Shown piece after piece: positions 9,345 through 18,162 of a stretch of DNA of 64,000 bases (position 1 is the first letter of the stretch; each line of letters starts with the position of its first letter). The notes beneath the pieces are model-generated. The model was not told the DNA's origin. It saw nothing but the letters and a program-made list of their open reading frames with translations, and searched no databases. The translations under genes and the position numbers were made by a program. The DNA comes from Gammaproteobacteria bacterium. GTDB lineage: Bacteria; Pseudomonadota; Gammaproteobacteria; Enterobacterales; Alteromonadaceae. The stretch covers positions 1 to 64,000 of the forward strand of contig JAFLDV010000011.1 of NCBI GenBank assembly GCA_017302255.1, given 5' to 3'.

Positions 9345-10589
9345 ATGCAAAAGGCTGCGCTTTGGCAAATGGTATCGATGCTGTTGCAAGCCTTTGCAAT
9401 TTTCCTCACCGGTTTTGCTTTGCTGCATAGTGCGGAAACAGCACACTATGCGTTGTTTGCGCTATCGCAAGTGGTACAAGGCACTGCAAATGGCGTGGTC
9501 AATGCTCTTTGCGCTTCGCCATTGTTGTTATTGATGAACTCTGGGGCTACTTCAGCTCGTCCTGGTTCTGAAACTGGCTATGCCCCTGACTATGGCGCGT
9601 TCAAAAGTTACGGCATTGTCGCCTTGGCAATTGCAATAATTGCCAGCGTGGTGCAGTTAGTATTGGCTTTTGTCCTCGATTGGCCATTGGCTAGCGCGCT
9701 AACTATTGCTCTTGGCTGCGGCATACTCACGTTTCGCTGGTATTTACGGGCTGTTGCGCAGAATTTTAAGCAAGGCTTGTTGGTGGTCAGTGACTTAATC
9801 CTAGCTTTAGTCCAATTGTTGGGTCTTGTGGGGCTATTTGCCGCCGATAGTTTGAACTTATTCAATATCACCATGTTGTTACTTTTGTCTGCAATATTCT
9901 CCTGCCTACCTTATGTCGCTATTTTCATTTCAAATTTTACTGGTCAAGCAAATTGGCGTGGCTTTCAATCAGGGTATCAGCAACAAGGCCGGCCAGCGCT
10001 TTCTGGCATGATCAGTGTAGAACTTGCCACTAACTTTCATAGTTACGCGATTGTACTGCTGGCAGGCGCGACGGCTTTTGCTCCTATCGCAGCAGCCGCC
10101 ATGTTTTTGCGGCCAATGACCATAGTCCAGAACAGTTTGGTCCAATATTTTCGGCCGCATCTAGTGCGTCAGCTAACGACTGAAATTGCTAATAAGGTTC
10201 AAATACGCCGTATTGTTTCGCACATTCTGCAGGCGTCGCTGGCGGCTTGGCTGCTGAATGTCGCTGCGATAGGCTCGGTTGCGATTTACGCAGTTAGTTG
10301 GCTTTGGCCGGACCCATCGACTTCAGCTAACTTTGTTCTGGCCATTGCACTGACTTGCGGATGGTATTTGCTCAGAAGTTTACGTATTCACACCAGTGCA
10401 GTGCTACAAGCTGCCGATTGTTTTGCTGAATTGGCCAGAGTTACTTGGATTTCCAGTGCTATGTTGGTGCCATTGGTACTTATTGCGCTGATGCTTGGTT
10501 CGCCGGTGATGAGTCTTGTCGGTGCAATACTGTCAGAGCTTTGGATTGTGCTTCGGTTAATGCAATTAACTAATCGTTTAGGATATTAA
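9345..10589 (+). CDS. Wzx-like polytopic membrane protein (putative repeat-unit flippase)
   Basis: A 414-residue integral membrane protein with roughly 10-12 hydrophobic segments spread over its whole length (for example near residues 5-25, 80-105, 145-165, 170-190, 220-245, 300-325 and 370-395). No soluble domain is present. Topology, length and last position in an operon of glycosyltransferases fit the MATE-like Wzx/RfbX flippases that move undecaprenyl-linked repeat units across the inner membrane, but sequence conservation in that family is low and I see no diagnostic motif. The ATG directly follows the fcl stop and has an AGGAG site. A pentanucleotide repeat and a terminator follow. A Wzy-type polymerase is a less likely alternative, because no large periplasmic loop is evident. 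Confidence 0.65.
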   Translation: MQKAALWQMVSMLLQAFAIFLTGFALLHSAETAHYALFALSQVVQGTANGVVNALCASPLLLLMNSGATSARPGSETGYAPDYGAFKSYGIVALAIAIIASVVQLVLAFVLDWPLASALTIALGCGILTFRWYLRAVAQNFKQGLLVVSDLILALVQLLGLVGLFAADSLNLFNITMLLLLSAIFSCLPYVAIFISNFTGQANWRGFQSGYQQQGRPALSGMISVELATNFHSYAIVLLAGATAFAPIAAAAMFLRPMTIVQNSLVQYFRPHLVRQLTTEIANKVQIRRIVSHILQASLAAWLLNVAAIGSVAIYAVSWLWPDPSTSANFVLAIALTCGWYLLRSLRIHTSAVLQAADCFAELARVTWISSAMLVPLVLIALMLGSPVMSLVGAILSELWIVLRLMQLTNRLGY

Positions 10590-10661
10590 AGGTAGTAGTT
10601 AGTTCGTTGCTGGTTATCTCTGCATATGGATGTCGATTGTTAGTTGTGCTGGTATGCGCTG

Positions 10662-10686
10662 CCAAACCAAACCAAACCAAACCAAA
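10662..10686. repeat. Tandem CCAAA pentanucleotide repeat, five units
   Basis: Five perfect head-to-tail copies of CCAAA lie in the 147-base non-coding gap between the flippase stop and the minus-strand PEP-CTERM-like gene, just before a terminator hairpin. The unit number could vary by slippage. It is not inside a gene, so no reading-frame switching follows directly. Confidence 0.9.
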
Positions 10687-10699
10687 CAGCTATAAAAAA

Positions 10700-10724
10700 G
10701 GGCGCTTATAAGCGCCCGATTTTT
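10700..10724. terminator. Bidirectional intrinsic terminator
   Basis: The palindrome GGGCGCT-TATA-AGCGCCC (10700-10717) has six A before it and a T-rich stretch after it, so it can end transcription of the EPS operon on the plus strand and of the converging gene on the minus strand. Confidence 0.85.
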
Positions 10725-10736
10725 AGAGTGTTTTCG

Positions 10737-11516
10737 TTATCGCTGTTGGCGACGACCGAAGACGAGGGCCGCAAGCCCTAAGCTGAATAAGAACGCTGTT
10801 GCTGGCGCAGACACTACTTCTAAATTAAGTGCATCAATCGCCGCACCTTTGCCACTGCCATTGATCGTTTCTGCTTTTGCCCAACTGGCGTTACCATCAC
10901 CACCAAAGCCTAACAGCATTGAGGAACCAGTCGCTTTTAAGCGCATTGTGTACTGCACCCAATTTTCGTGATTGTTCTGAGCTGAGCTGTAATCATAACG
11001 ATTAATATAATTCGACTGTGTCAGTGTCGTTGCTGGATCAGACCAATACACATTGAGAATATTGTCATTCTCTAGTGTGGTTCTGGCACGATACCAAAAG
11101 GACAAATCATAATAGTAGCCGTTTGTTAAGCCATTGATTTGCTGAAAAATACCAGAATTGCTATAACCCGGCTGGGCTAGCGCAAAGTGAGTATCCATCT
11201 CAACATAAGTATCGCCATCAACCGCATTCACAGGGTTTTTCAAGGTTGTTTCGAGAGTTCCCGAAGCATGTAGCTCTATCCCTGAACCATAAAAGGTCTG
11301 CCAACCTGGAATTATGGAAAACACCGCCCAGCTGTATCCCTTACCGCTTGCTTTAACTACATCCCAACTTTGCGCTACTACGTTCCAATCGGCATAAGCA
11401 TACGAATCGACAACAGGAGTAGTTTCAAAACTCGCATTGTTAATAAGGTTTGCGCTGGCTGAAAACGTTGCAAAAACGCTCGTAAGTACTAAGGATGCTA
11501 ATAAACTGTGTTTCAT
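10737..11516 (-). CDS. Secreted protein with variant PEP-CTERM sorting signal
   Basis: A 259-residue exported protein. It starts with a Sec signal peptide (KHSLLASLVLTSVFATFSASA, cleavage about residue 23) and ends with a tripartite tail: a short AP-containing motif (SAPA), a hydrophobic helix (TAFLFSLGLAALVFG) and the basic end RRQQR. This is the architecture of PEP-CTERM exosortase substrates, except that the usual PEP is replaced by SAP. The middle holds jelly-roll-like text (FETTPVVDS, WQTFYGSGIELH, TYVEMDTH, YDLSFWYRAR) resembling carbohydrate-binding-like PEP-CTERM proteins. I use the ATG at 11516 because GGAG sits 9 bases upstream; the ATG at 11525 has no room for a site. It lies inside the EPS locus on the opposite strand, which matches the known link of exosortases to EPS. 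No exosortase gene is in the window. Confidence 0.8.
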   Translation of the reverse strand: MKHSLLASLVLTSVFATFSASANLINNASFETTPVVDSYAYADWNVVAQSWDVVKASGKGYSWAVFSIIPGWQTFYGSGIELHASGTLETTLKNPVNAVDGDTYVEMDTHFALAQPGYSNSGIFQQINGLTNGYYYDLSFWYRARTTLENDNILNVYWSDPATTLTQSNYINRYDYSSAQNNHENWVQYTMRLKATGSSMLLGFGGDGNASWAKAETINGSGKGAAIDALNLEVVSAPATAFLFSLGLAALVFGRRQQR

Positions 11517-11781
11517 GACTAACATCTCCGTGACTGCTGTTACTGCTCACCGAGTAACCCTAAATATCACACTGCATACGTCATGCCATCACTGCAAATT
11601 GCTGTATTGATTACAAATTGGTTATTTGTTGAACAGGTCCTGTGTAAATAATTTCGACATTTGTTAAAGCTAACACTAGTCAACAACCGTCAAAACGGCA
11701 AATTTATTACGGATTTTTCGCTAAACCAGCAAAATTACAGCTTCTTTACTTTGCATGGTTTTGCTTCATTTTTGTCATAAA

Positions 11782-12660
11782 TCAATTTAATAAAGCGTCA
11801 AGAGTACCGAAGCGCCAAAGCTTCGCAGGTGATTTTTTGTATTGCTCTTGGCTTAACCAAATGAAGTCTTGGCTATCGAGACAAACTGCTTCTAATTGAC
11901 CAGCATAAGGGATGCTTTTAACACTTATAAGTTTAAAATCAGCACTGACTACCGCTAGAAAAGGCGACCAATTGCCAGACAGCAGCACTGAAATCAAACT
12001 CTGTTGGAAATTGGCATAACCAGTCAACACATAGACTTTATGTTTGTCTGACCAAGTTGCGTCGGTAATTACCCCCGGTAAATCTTGGATTTGCGCAATT
12101 GGTTTAATTAATTGCAGTTGCTCGGTTGTGGTGAGCAACTGATAGACATTACTTGGGCCGCCGGTCCAACTTTTACTGAACATAACAAGCTTATTGTCGT
12201 TATAGGCTACTGCTTCAATGTCAAAGTCGTGTCGATAAGGCAGCAGCGCGGTATTTGGAAATTCAGCAAATTGATAATTGATAACTGCGGTCGCTTTCGT
12301 CGTTGGCAAATCATTAATTTGGTATTGATAGATCTGGCCACCGTTGCGCCGACCGCTGTTATTGCCGGTATCGGCAACAAAGAACGCGGTTTGATTGGTT
12401 GTAATGGCTTCCCAGTCTTTGTTTGGCTGCTTTGTGTCAAATTGGCGCGAAATTCGACCGTAGGAATCAATTTCCCATAGTGTCGATGGGTTTCCAGAAT
12501 CGTTGATTGTGAGAAAACTATCGTTTTTTAAACACGCTAGGCCCGACGTTTCATTAACTTCTTTTGGCAGAGCCGCTGAGTATTCGTTGCGTTGGCTGCA
12601 GCCGAGCAATAAGCCTTGGCTAAGTATTACTGCAAAGATGAAATGTTTATAAATTGTCAT
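11782..12660 (-). CDS. Beta-propeller-like lipoprotein
   Basis: A 292-residue predicted lipoprotein: hydrophobic N-terminus IFAVILSQGLLLGC with a lipobox (LLGC, cysteine at residue 21). The mature part has repeated strand-turn patterns such as SGLACLKNDSFLTINDSGN, LWEIDSYGRISRQFD, WEAITTNQTAFFVADTGNN and FDIEAVAYNDNKLVMFSKSW, which suggest a beta-propeller with calcium-type acidic loops, broadly similar to SdiA-regulated or phytase-like esterase propellers. The residue after the cysteine is Ser, so outer-membrane sorting is expected. It stands alone on the minus strand between two EPS operons, with a 265-base gap downstream to the PEP-CTERM-like gene. Function unknown; a role in the envelope or polysaccharide is inference from position only. 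Confidence 0.75.
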   Translation of the reverse strand: MTIYKHFIFAVILSQGLLLGCSQRNEYSAALPKEVNETSGLACLKNDSFLTINDSGNPSTLWEIDSYGRISRQFDTKQPNKDWEAITTNQTAFFVADTGNNSGRRNGGQIYQYQINDLPTTKATAVINYQFAEFPNTALLPYRHDFDIEAVAYNDNKLVMFSKSWTGGPSNVYQLLTTTEQLQLIKPIAQIQDLPGVITDATWSDKHKVYVLTGYANFQQSLISVLLSGNWSPFLAVVSADFKLISVKSIPYAGQLEAVCLDSQDFIWLSQEQYKKSPAKLWRFGTLDALLN

Positions 12661-12706
12661 TAATTCTAATGCCTTGTTATTAATTTTCTTAGATAGGAAC
12701 TAGCAA

Positions 12707-12736
12707 TTGATAAAACAGCTCTAGAATCAGCATAAA
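12707..12736 (+). promoter_or_regulatory. Possible promoter of the second EPS operon
   Basis: TTGATA at 12707-12712 and CATAAA at 12731-12736, with an 18-base spacer, lie 82 bases before the TTG start of the phosphotransferase gene, in the divergent gap shared with the lipoprotein gene. The fit to sigma-70 is only fair, and no operator is evident. Confidence 0.3.
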
Positions 12737-12817
12737 CCATGCTTGAAGATTGCGAGTAAAGATATCAACGGTTACTATTCATTTGTAATTTATAGAGTTT
12801 GATGGAATTGCCTTCAT

Positions 12818-14218
12818 TTGAAAACACATAATCATCTAGAATCCGGCGGCAACAGTTTTGCTGTGCTTTATCGTCTGTTGGATTTATTTGTTTTGGTTTT
12901 CGTTCTGGTAGGTACCACCCAATGGTATATCGCAGAAATTGATCAAAATTATATCGTGCTTTTACTTGCCCAAGTTGTGGTGTTTTCCTATCTCGCTGAA
13001 GGTTTTCAACTGTATCGAAATTGGCGAGCAAGCCGTTTCTCGCAAAGTTTATGGTTAGTGATTTTCACTCTGACCATCTCATTTGTCGTTATTCTGATAG
13101 CATTGTTCTTACTAAAATCCGGTGCCGATTTCTCGCGCGTTATCATCAGCGTCTGGTATGCCGTTTCGGTGGTGTTGTTAGTCAGTTGGCGCTTAGCAGT
13201 GCGCACTCTTCGGGCATTACAACGAGAGCACGGCCTTAATATCCAAAAGACTGCAATCATCGGTTTGACACCACGTGGTGTTCAGTTAATGCAAGAAATC
13301 AATGCGACCCCAAGCCACGGTTTAGAAATCATCGGTTTTTTTGACGATCGGGATGCCAGCAGATTCCCTGAAGAATTTCGCTCCAAATTACTCGGTTCAG
13401 TGAACGATGCCGTCATGACTGCTCAGTCTGGCGTGATTTCACGGCTTTATATTTGTTTACCTCTGCATGCCGACAAACGTATTCAACAGATTGTTGAGCA
13501 ACTAGGTGACACCACCTTAGATGTTTACTTGGTGCCTGATTTGATATTCATGAATCTAATCCACGGTAAGCTAAGTAATGTTGGTGATATCGACACTATT
13601 AGTGTCTTCGAATCACCGCATCTAGGACTGCAAAACTATATCAAACGTAGCTTTGATATAGTGTTCAGTGCGTTAGCGTTAGTTGCTTTAATTCCAGTGT
13701 TTTTAATGATTGCTGTTGCAATAAAGTTAACTTCAAAAGGGCCGATATTGTTTCGACAAGACCGATATGGCTTAGATGGTAAGAAAATAGGCGTTTACAA
13801 GTTTCGGAGCATGAAAGTGCTTGAAAATTCTGATATTGTAACGCAGGCAACTAAAAATGATCCGAGGGTCACTCCGGTCGGGGCGTTTTTACGTAAAACC
13901 TCCCTCGATGAGTTGCCACAATTCGTCAATGTATTAAAAGGGCAGATGTCGGTTGTTGGACCGCGTCCACATGCTGTTGCGCACAACGAGCATTATCGCA
14001 ACAAAGTGGCTTTTTACATGCTGAGACATAAAGTCAAACCTGGAATTACTGGTTGGGCACAAATAAATGGCTGGCGTGGTGAGACTGACACGTTAGAGAA
14101 AATGCAAAAAAGAGTTGAATTTGATTTGGCCTACATCCGCAATTGGTCGTTGTGGTGGGATATCCAAATCATAGTAAAAACAGTTTTTAAGGGCTTTGGT
14201 GGAAAAAATGTCTATTAA
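12818..14218 (+). CDS. Undecaprenyl-phosphate glucose/galactose phosphotransferase (WcaJ/WbaP type)
   Basis: A 466-residue polyisoprenyl-phosphate hexose-1-phosphate transferase, which loads the first sugar on undecaprenyl phosphate and so starts the repeat unit. The N-terminal half has four to five membrane helices (to about residue 130) and a nucleotide-binding-like domain (TAIIGLTPRGVQLMQEI near 145). The C-terminal catalytic domain starts at KRSFDIVFSALALVALIP near 272 and contains KFRSMKV near 328, TSLDELPQFVNVLKGQMSVV near 363, GPRPHA and KPGITGWAQINGWRGETDT near 408. The start is TTG at 12818: an in-frame stop lies 18 bases upstream, no ATG is available, and a GATGGAA stretch provides a weak site. 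It begins the second EPS operon and overlaps the next gene by 11 bases. Confidence 0.93.
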   Translation: MKTHNHLESGGNSFAVLYRLLDLFVLVFVLVGTTQWYIAEIDQNYIVLLLAQVVVFSYLAEGFQLYRNWRASRFSQSLWLVIFTLTISFVVILIALFLLKSGADFSRVIISVWYAVSVVLLVSWRLAVRTLRALQREHGLNIQKTAIIGLTPRGVQLMQEINATPSHGLEIIGFFDDRDASRFPEEFRSKLLGSVNDAVMTAQSGVISRLYICLPLHADKRIQQIVEQLGDTTLDVYLVPDLIFMNLIHGKLSNVGDIDTISVFESPHLGLQNYIKRSFDIVFSALALVALIPVFLMIAVAIKLTSKGPILFRQDRYGLDGKKIGVYKFRSMKVLENSDIVTQATKNDPRVTPVGAFLRKTSLDELPQFVNVLKGQMSVVGPRPHAVAHNEHYRNKVAFYMLRHKVKPGITGWAQINGWRGETDTLEKMQKRVEFDLAYIRNWSLWWDIQIIVKTVFKGFGGKNVY

Positions 14219-15443
14219 TCAAAAAACAAATTCAGCGGCTAAGCTGAGTCAAATTACCGTGGCCTTATTAGTTGCATTTGCAGCTTCTGCTGTTGCACAA
14301 GAACAAGGCCCAGAACAAGGTGCTGTGATTAAAACTGATAGCGGTGTGGATTTACTGCCAGCTTTGAACACAGGTCTGAAACACGATGACAACATCACCC
14401 GTGTGGCAGATGACAAATTGTCTAGCTGGATTTTTACTATCGCACCGAGTATTAAAGCGACGTTATTGGACGGCACTAATAGCTACACCATGACCGCGGC
14501 AATTAAAGATGCGGTGTACTTTAGCAGTAATCCTGATGAATACACTGACGGTTACTGGGAAGGTGAAGCGAAATTCAGCCCAGACGAAGCTCAGAAATTT
14601 TCTGTAAAAGCAAATCGTAGCTGGTTACATGAAGACCGCGGAACTGGTATCTCTGAAGGCCGTGGTGATTTGCAAAGCTCAGTAACCAAGTACAACTCGA
14701 CCAAGACTGATTTTGATTATGAATACGGTAGCGATGGCTCACGTGGCAAATTGAAATTAAACGGTCGCCTGTACAGTAAAGAGTTTGAAAATTTCCGTGA
14801 TGTGACTATTTTTCGCGACTATGACTACTATTTAGGTGGTGCAGGTTTCTTCTATCAAATGGAAGGCTCATACAGCTTGTTCGTCGAAGCAAACCAAGCC
14901 AATATCCAGTACGCAAAAGTTGATCCATCTGGTGATCGTAATAGCTTAGATACCAACTACCGTGCCGGTGTTGAGTGGGAAATCAGCAGCGTGACTACTG
15001 GTACTGTTAAAGCTGGTTACCAAGATAAAAATTTCGATTTGTTAGCTCGTGAAGACTTCCACGGTTTTGCCTGGGAAGCAATTTTATTGTGGCAACCACT
15101 GACTTATTCTGGTTTTGATATTGCAACTGGTCGTCGTGCTAAAGACGTCGACTCTGTGGCTGTAGTCGGTGACTACATTATTGAAACCACTTATGGCTTA
15201 GGCTGGAATCACGAGTGGAGCGAGTTATGGTCGACTAAACTTGCTTACGAGTTTCAAACGAACGAGTACAACATTACCAATCGTAAAGATATCGCTCGAG
15301 TGGCTACTGCCGAGCTGAACGGTGATTTATTGCGCTGGATGAAGGTCAAAGGTTTCTTTAACCATGAAATCCGCACATCAAATGCCGTTGGTTTTGGCTA
15401 TGATCGTAACGTAGTTGGTATTGAATTTAACTTCACTCTTTGA
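14208..15443 (+). CDS. EpsL-like outer-membrane beta-barrel protein
   Basis: A 411-residue exported protein: Sec signal peptide (SQITVALLVAFAASAVAQ, cleavage near residue 28) followed by alternating amphipathic strands rich in Tyr, Asp and Gly, for example DFDYEYGSDGSRGKLKLNG, DYDYYLGGAGFFYQ and AELNGDLLRWMKVKGFF, and ending in a phenylalanine-rich strand (VVGIEFNFTL) typical of outer-membrane barrels. Position between the initiating transferase and Wza matches EpsL-type barrels of exopolysaccharide operons, proposed to help export or surface attachment. The ATG at 14208 is preferred over a GTG at 14196 because GGTGGA precedes it. Exact function is not established in this sequence. Confidence 0.8.
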   Translation: MSINQKTNSAAKLSQITVALLVAFAASAVAQEQGPEQGAVIKTDSGVDLLPALNTGLKHDDNITRVADDKLSSWIFTIAPSIKATLLDGTNSYTMTAAIKDAVYFSSNPDEYTDGYWEGEAKFSPDEAQKFSVKANRSWLHEDRGTGISEGRGDLQSSVTKYNSTKTDFDYEYGSDGSRGKLKLNGRLYSKEFENFRDVTIFRDYDYYLGGAGFFYQMEGSYSLFVEANQANIQYAKVDPSGDRNSLDTNYRAGVEWEISSVTTGTVKAGYQDKNFDLLAREDFHGFAWEAILLWQPLTYSGFDIATGRRAKDVDSVAVVGDYIIETTYGLGWNHEWSELWSTKLAYEFQTNEYNITNRKDIARVATAELNGDLLRWMKVKGFFNHEIRTSNAVGFGYDRNVVGIEFNFTL

Positions 15444-15451
15444 GGCTTTTG

Positions 15452-15970
15452 ATGAAGAACTGGTGGGTAGTTTTACTGGCACTGCTTTGTTTTACAGCCA
15501 TCGCAAACGAAGCCGAGAATTATAAACTCGGCCCTGGCGATGTCATTGTTATTCAAGTTTTTGGTGAAGATGAGTTAAAGCTTGAAACTCAACTCACCGA
15601 TAGCGGTACCGTAAACTATCCATTTTTAGGCACAATTAAAGTTGTCGGCATGAGCATCAAAGAATTGGAACAACATGTCTACAATGGCCTGAAACCAGAT
15701 TATTTTGTCGAGCCAAATGTCTTTGTGGGTATCGTGCAATATCGCCCGTTTTACATTCACGGTGAAGTGAAGAAACCGGGCGGTTATCCTTATCAGCCGG
15801 GAATGACCGTCAATCAAGCGATTGCGCTTGCGGGTGGCTTAACTGAGCGAGCTTCGAAAGAAAAAATTGAGATCTCGCGCGAAGGCGATAAAAACAATAC
15901 CCAAACTGGCACGCTCAACACCAAAATCAGTGCTGGCGATACAATTACTATTGAACAGAGATTCTTCTGA
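15452..15970 (+). CDS. Wza-like polysaccharide export protein
   Basis: A 172-residue periplasmic/outer-membrane protein of the polysaccharide biosynthesis/export family. After a signal peptide (VVLLALLCFTAIA, cleavage near residue 19) comes the export domain YKLGPGDVIVIQVFGEDEL, NYPFLGTIKVVGMSIKEL and a SLBB domain YIHGEVKKPGGYPYQPG with QAIALAGGLTERAS. It is about half the size of E. coli Wza (379 residues), lacking the C-terminal helix that forms the outer-membrane pore, and no lipobox cysteine is at the cleavage site. The partner EpsL-like barrel directly upstream could supply the outer-membrane channel; this is inference. Start ATG 15452 has a GAGG site six bases upstream. The stop overlaps the next start (TGATG). 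Confidence 0.88.
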   Translation: MKNWWVVLLALLCFTAIANEAENYKLGPGDVIVIQVFGEDELKLETQLTDSGTVNYPFLGTIKVVGMSIKELEQHVYNGLKPDYFVEPNVFVGIVQYRPFYIHGEVKKPGGYPYQPGMTVNQAIALAGGLTERASKEKIEISREGDKNNTQTGTLNTKISAGDTITIEQRFF

Positions 15971-18162
15971 TGTCTTTAAACGCTGAGCAGCATCAACAAC
16001 CGCAACCAGCGGAAGAAGTAATTGATTTAAGAAAGTATTTTTCTGTGATCAATAGATCAAAGTGGCGTATTTTGTTGCTTGCGACGTTAATAGCCATTTT
16101 GACTGCGTTTATAGTCTTGAACATGAAGCAAGTGTTCAGTGCCAAAGCAACACTTCTGATTGAGGCGCAACAAGCGAAAGCCGTAAAGATTGAAGAAGTC
16201 TATGGGATGAATTCTGCTCAGCAAGAGTATTATCTGACCCAGTTTGAAATTCTGAAATCTCGAACCATCGCTGAGACTGTTATCTCACGATTAAAGTTAG
16301 CTGAGCATCCTGATTACGCGCCGAAAGAATCTATTACTGACGTTATTAAGGGCTGGTTGCCATTCTTGCCGTCGGCAGCTAATGAGCAAAAATCACCAGA
16401 ACAGCTAGGTTTAGAGCGCCGTGAAAAACTTTTAGCCAAATTTATCGAAAACCTTACGGTTGAACCTGTTCGTAAGACCCAGTTGGTTAATATCTATTTT
16501 GAATCCCACGATCCGAAATTAGCTGCTGATGTCGCAAATGCGATTGGCGAGACCTATATAGACAGTCAGCTTGAAGCAAAAATGGGGATCACCCAAAAAG
16601 CGAATACTTGGTTAGGTGGTCGTTTAGGTGAGCTTCGGCAACGGCTAGATGATTCAGAAAAAGCGATGCAAGAGTTTCGCTTACGTGAAGGCCTAATTGA
16701 CGTTGCTGGTGTGCGCAGTCTAGGCAGTCAAGAACTCGAACGCTTAGGCGTTGAGCTGACAGCTGCCCGCTCGAAGAAAGCGCAAGTAGATAGCTTTATT
16801 CGTGTAATTGCCCAGTACGGTAAAAATAACGTTGATAAGCTTGAGTCTTTACCAGAAATTACCGCGCATCCTTCAGTACAAAACGTTAAAAAAGAAGTAG
16901 TTACCGCAGAGCGGAAAGTATCGGAATTAAGTAAGACATACGGTCCTAAACATCCTAAATTGCTGGCAGTAAAATCAGAGCTGGCGACAGTTCAAGAAAA
17001 CTTGCGTGAACAAATCCGCAAGTTAATAGCGGGCATCGAAAACGAGTCGCAAACGGAAGGTCAAAATCTTGCGTCACTTGAAGCTGAAATGGCTCGAGCA
17101 AAAGGCCAGTATCAAGACGTCAGTGGCAAAGAGGCTGAGTATCAACGCTTGCAACGCGAAGTTGAGACTAATCGCCAGCTGTTTGATACCTTTATGTCGC
17201 GGCAAAAAGAAACTGAAGTTGCTGGCAATTTTGATTCGGCGATTGCACGTTTCACCGATAGAGCTATTTCGGCAACAGAACCAATTAAACCAAAACGTAA
17301 ACTGATCGTCATATTAGCTTTTGTTGCTGCCTTAGGTTTTGGCGTTGTCGTTGCATTTGTAATGGAATCCTTAAACGATACTATTAAGACTACGCAAGAT
17401 GTTGAGACTGTGCTGCAACAGCGCTCACTTGGGATTATTCCTAAGTTGATGGAGAAAAAGACACTCTCTGAATTCAATCGTACCTTTTTTGACACGGAAA
17501 ATCGGCCATTTAGTGAAGCCGTGCGTAGCATTCGCACAAGTTTGGCTTTGTTAGCTTTGGATAGACCTTTGCAATTATTAGTGGTCACTTCATCCGTTCC
17601 TGAGGAAGGTAAATCCACCGTATCAAGTAACTTAAGTTTTGCCTTTGCTCAATTAGAATCTGTGCTGTTAATTGATGCTGATATGCGCAAACCAACAATT
17701 GCGAAACGTTTTGCATTACCCGCGTTCCAACCAGGTTTAGCGAACTACCTGACCGAAACCGAAAGTTTAAATGATTGTATTGTGCGCGATGAGCAAAGCG
17801 GAGTTGATATTCTGCCTGCTGGTACCATTCCAATCAATCCACTGGAATTATTGGCGCATCCTCGGTTTTTGGCGTTGCTGCAGGAACTTAAAGGTCGTTA
17901 CACCAAGATCATTATCGATACGCCACCAGTGCAAGCCGTAAGTGATGCTTTAATGATTGCTCGACTGGCTGATGCCGTGGTAATGGTTGTGAAAGCTGAC
18001 CATAGCCGCAGCGGTTTAATTCAAAACTCGCTGGCGAAACTTATTCAATCACATGCGAAGTTATATGGCGTTGTGCTTAATGATTTAGATGTGAAAAAGG
18101 CTGAGCGTTATTACGGCAGCTATGGTTATTATCAATATTACGCAGAAAAGTCAGATAGTTAA
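15970..18162 (+). CDS. Wzc-like chain-length regulator with BY-kinase domain
   Basis: A 730-residue inner-membrane polysaccharide co-polymerase fused to a bacterial tyrosine kinase. Residues 1-60 hold the Wzz start and first membrane helix (WRILLLATLIAILTAFIVL); a long periplasmic coiled coil spans about 210-430; the second helix is near 440-465 (KLIVILAFVAALGFGVVVAFV). The kinase domain has Walker A SSVPEEGKST near 540, Walker A' LLIDADMRKPT near 565 and Walker B IIIDTPPVQ near 647. The C-terminus carries a tyrosine cluster (RYYGSYGYYQYY), the autophosphorylation substrate in this family. It controls polymer length and export together with Wza. The next gene encodes the matching phosphatase, overlapping by one base. 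Confidence 0.94.
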   Translation: MSLNAEQHQQPQPAEEVIDLRKYFSVINRSKWRILLLATLIAILTAFIVLNMKQVFSAKATLLIEAQQAKAVKIEEVYGMNSAQQEYYLTQFEILKSRTIAETVISRLKLAEHPDYAPKESITDVIKGWLPFLPSAANEQKSPEQLGLERREKLLAKFIENLTVEPVRKTQLVNIYFESHDPKLAADVANAIGETYIDSQLEAKMGITQKANTWLGGRLGELRQRLDDSEKAMQEFRLREGLIDVAGVRSLGSQELERLGVELTAARSKKAQVDSFIRVIAQYGKNNVDKLESLPEITAHPSVQNVKKEVVTAERKVSELSKTYGPKHPKLLAVKSELATVQENLREQIRKLIAGIENESQTEGQNLASLEAEMARAKGQYQDVSGKEAEYQRLQREVETNRQLFDTFMSRQKETEVAGNFDSAIARFTDRAISATEPIKPKRKLIVILAFVAALGFGVVVAFVMESLNDTIKTTQDVETVLQQRSLGIIPKLMEKKTLSEFNRTFFDTENRPFSEAVRSIRTSLALLALDRPLQLLVVTSSVPEEGKSTVSSNLSFAFAQLESVLLIDADMRKPTIAKRFALPAFQPGLANYLTETESLNDCIVRDEQSGVDILPAGTIPINPLELLAHPRFLALLQELKGRYTKIIIDTPPVQAVSDALMIARLADAVVMVVKADHSRSGLIQNSLAKLIQSHAKLYGVVLNDLDVKKAERYYGSYGYYQYYAEKSDS

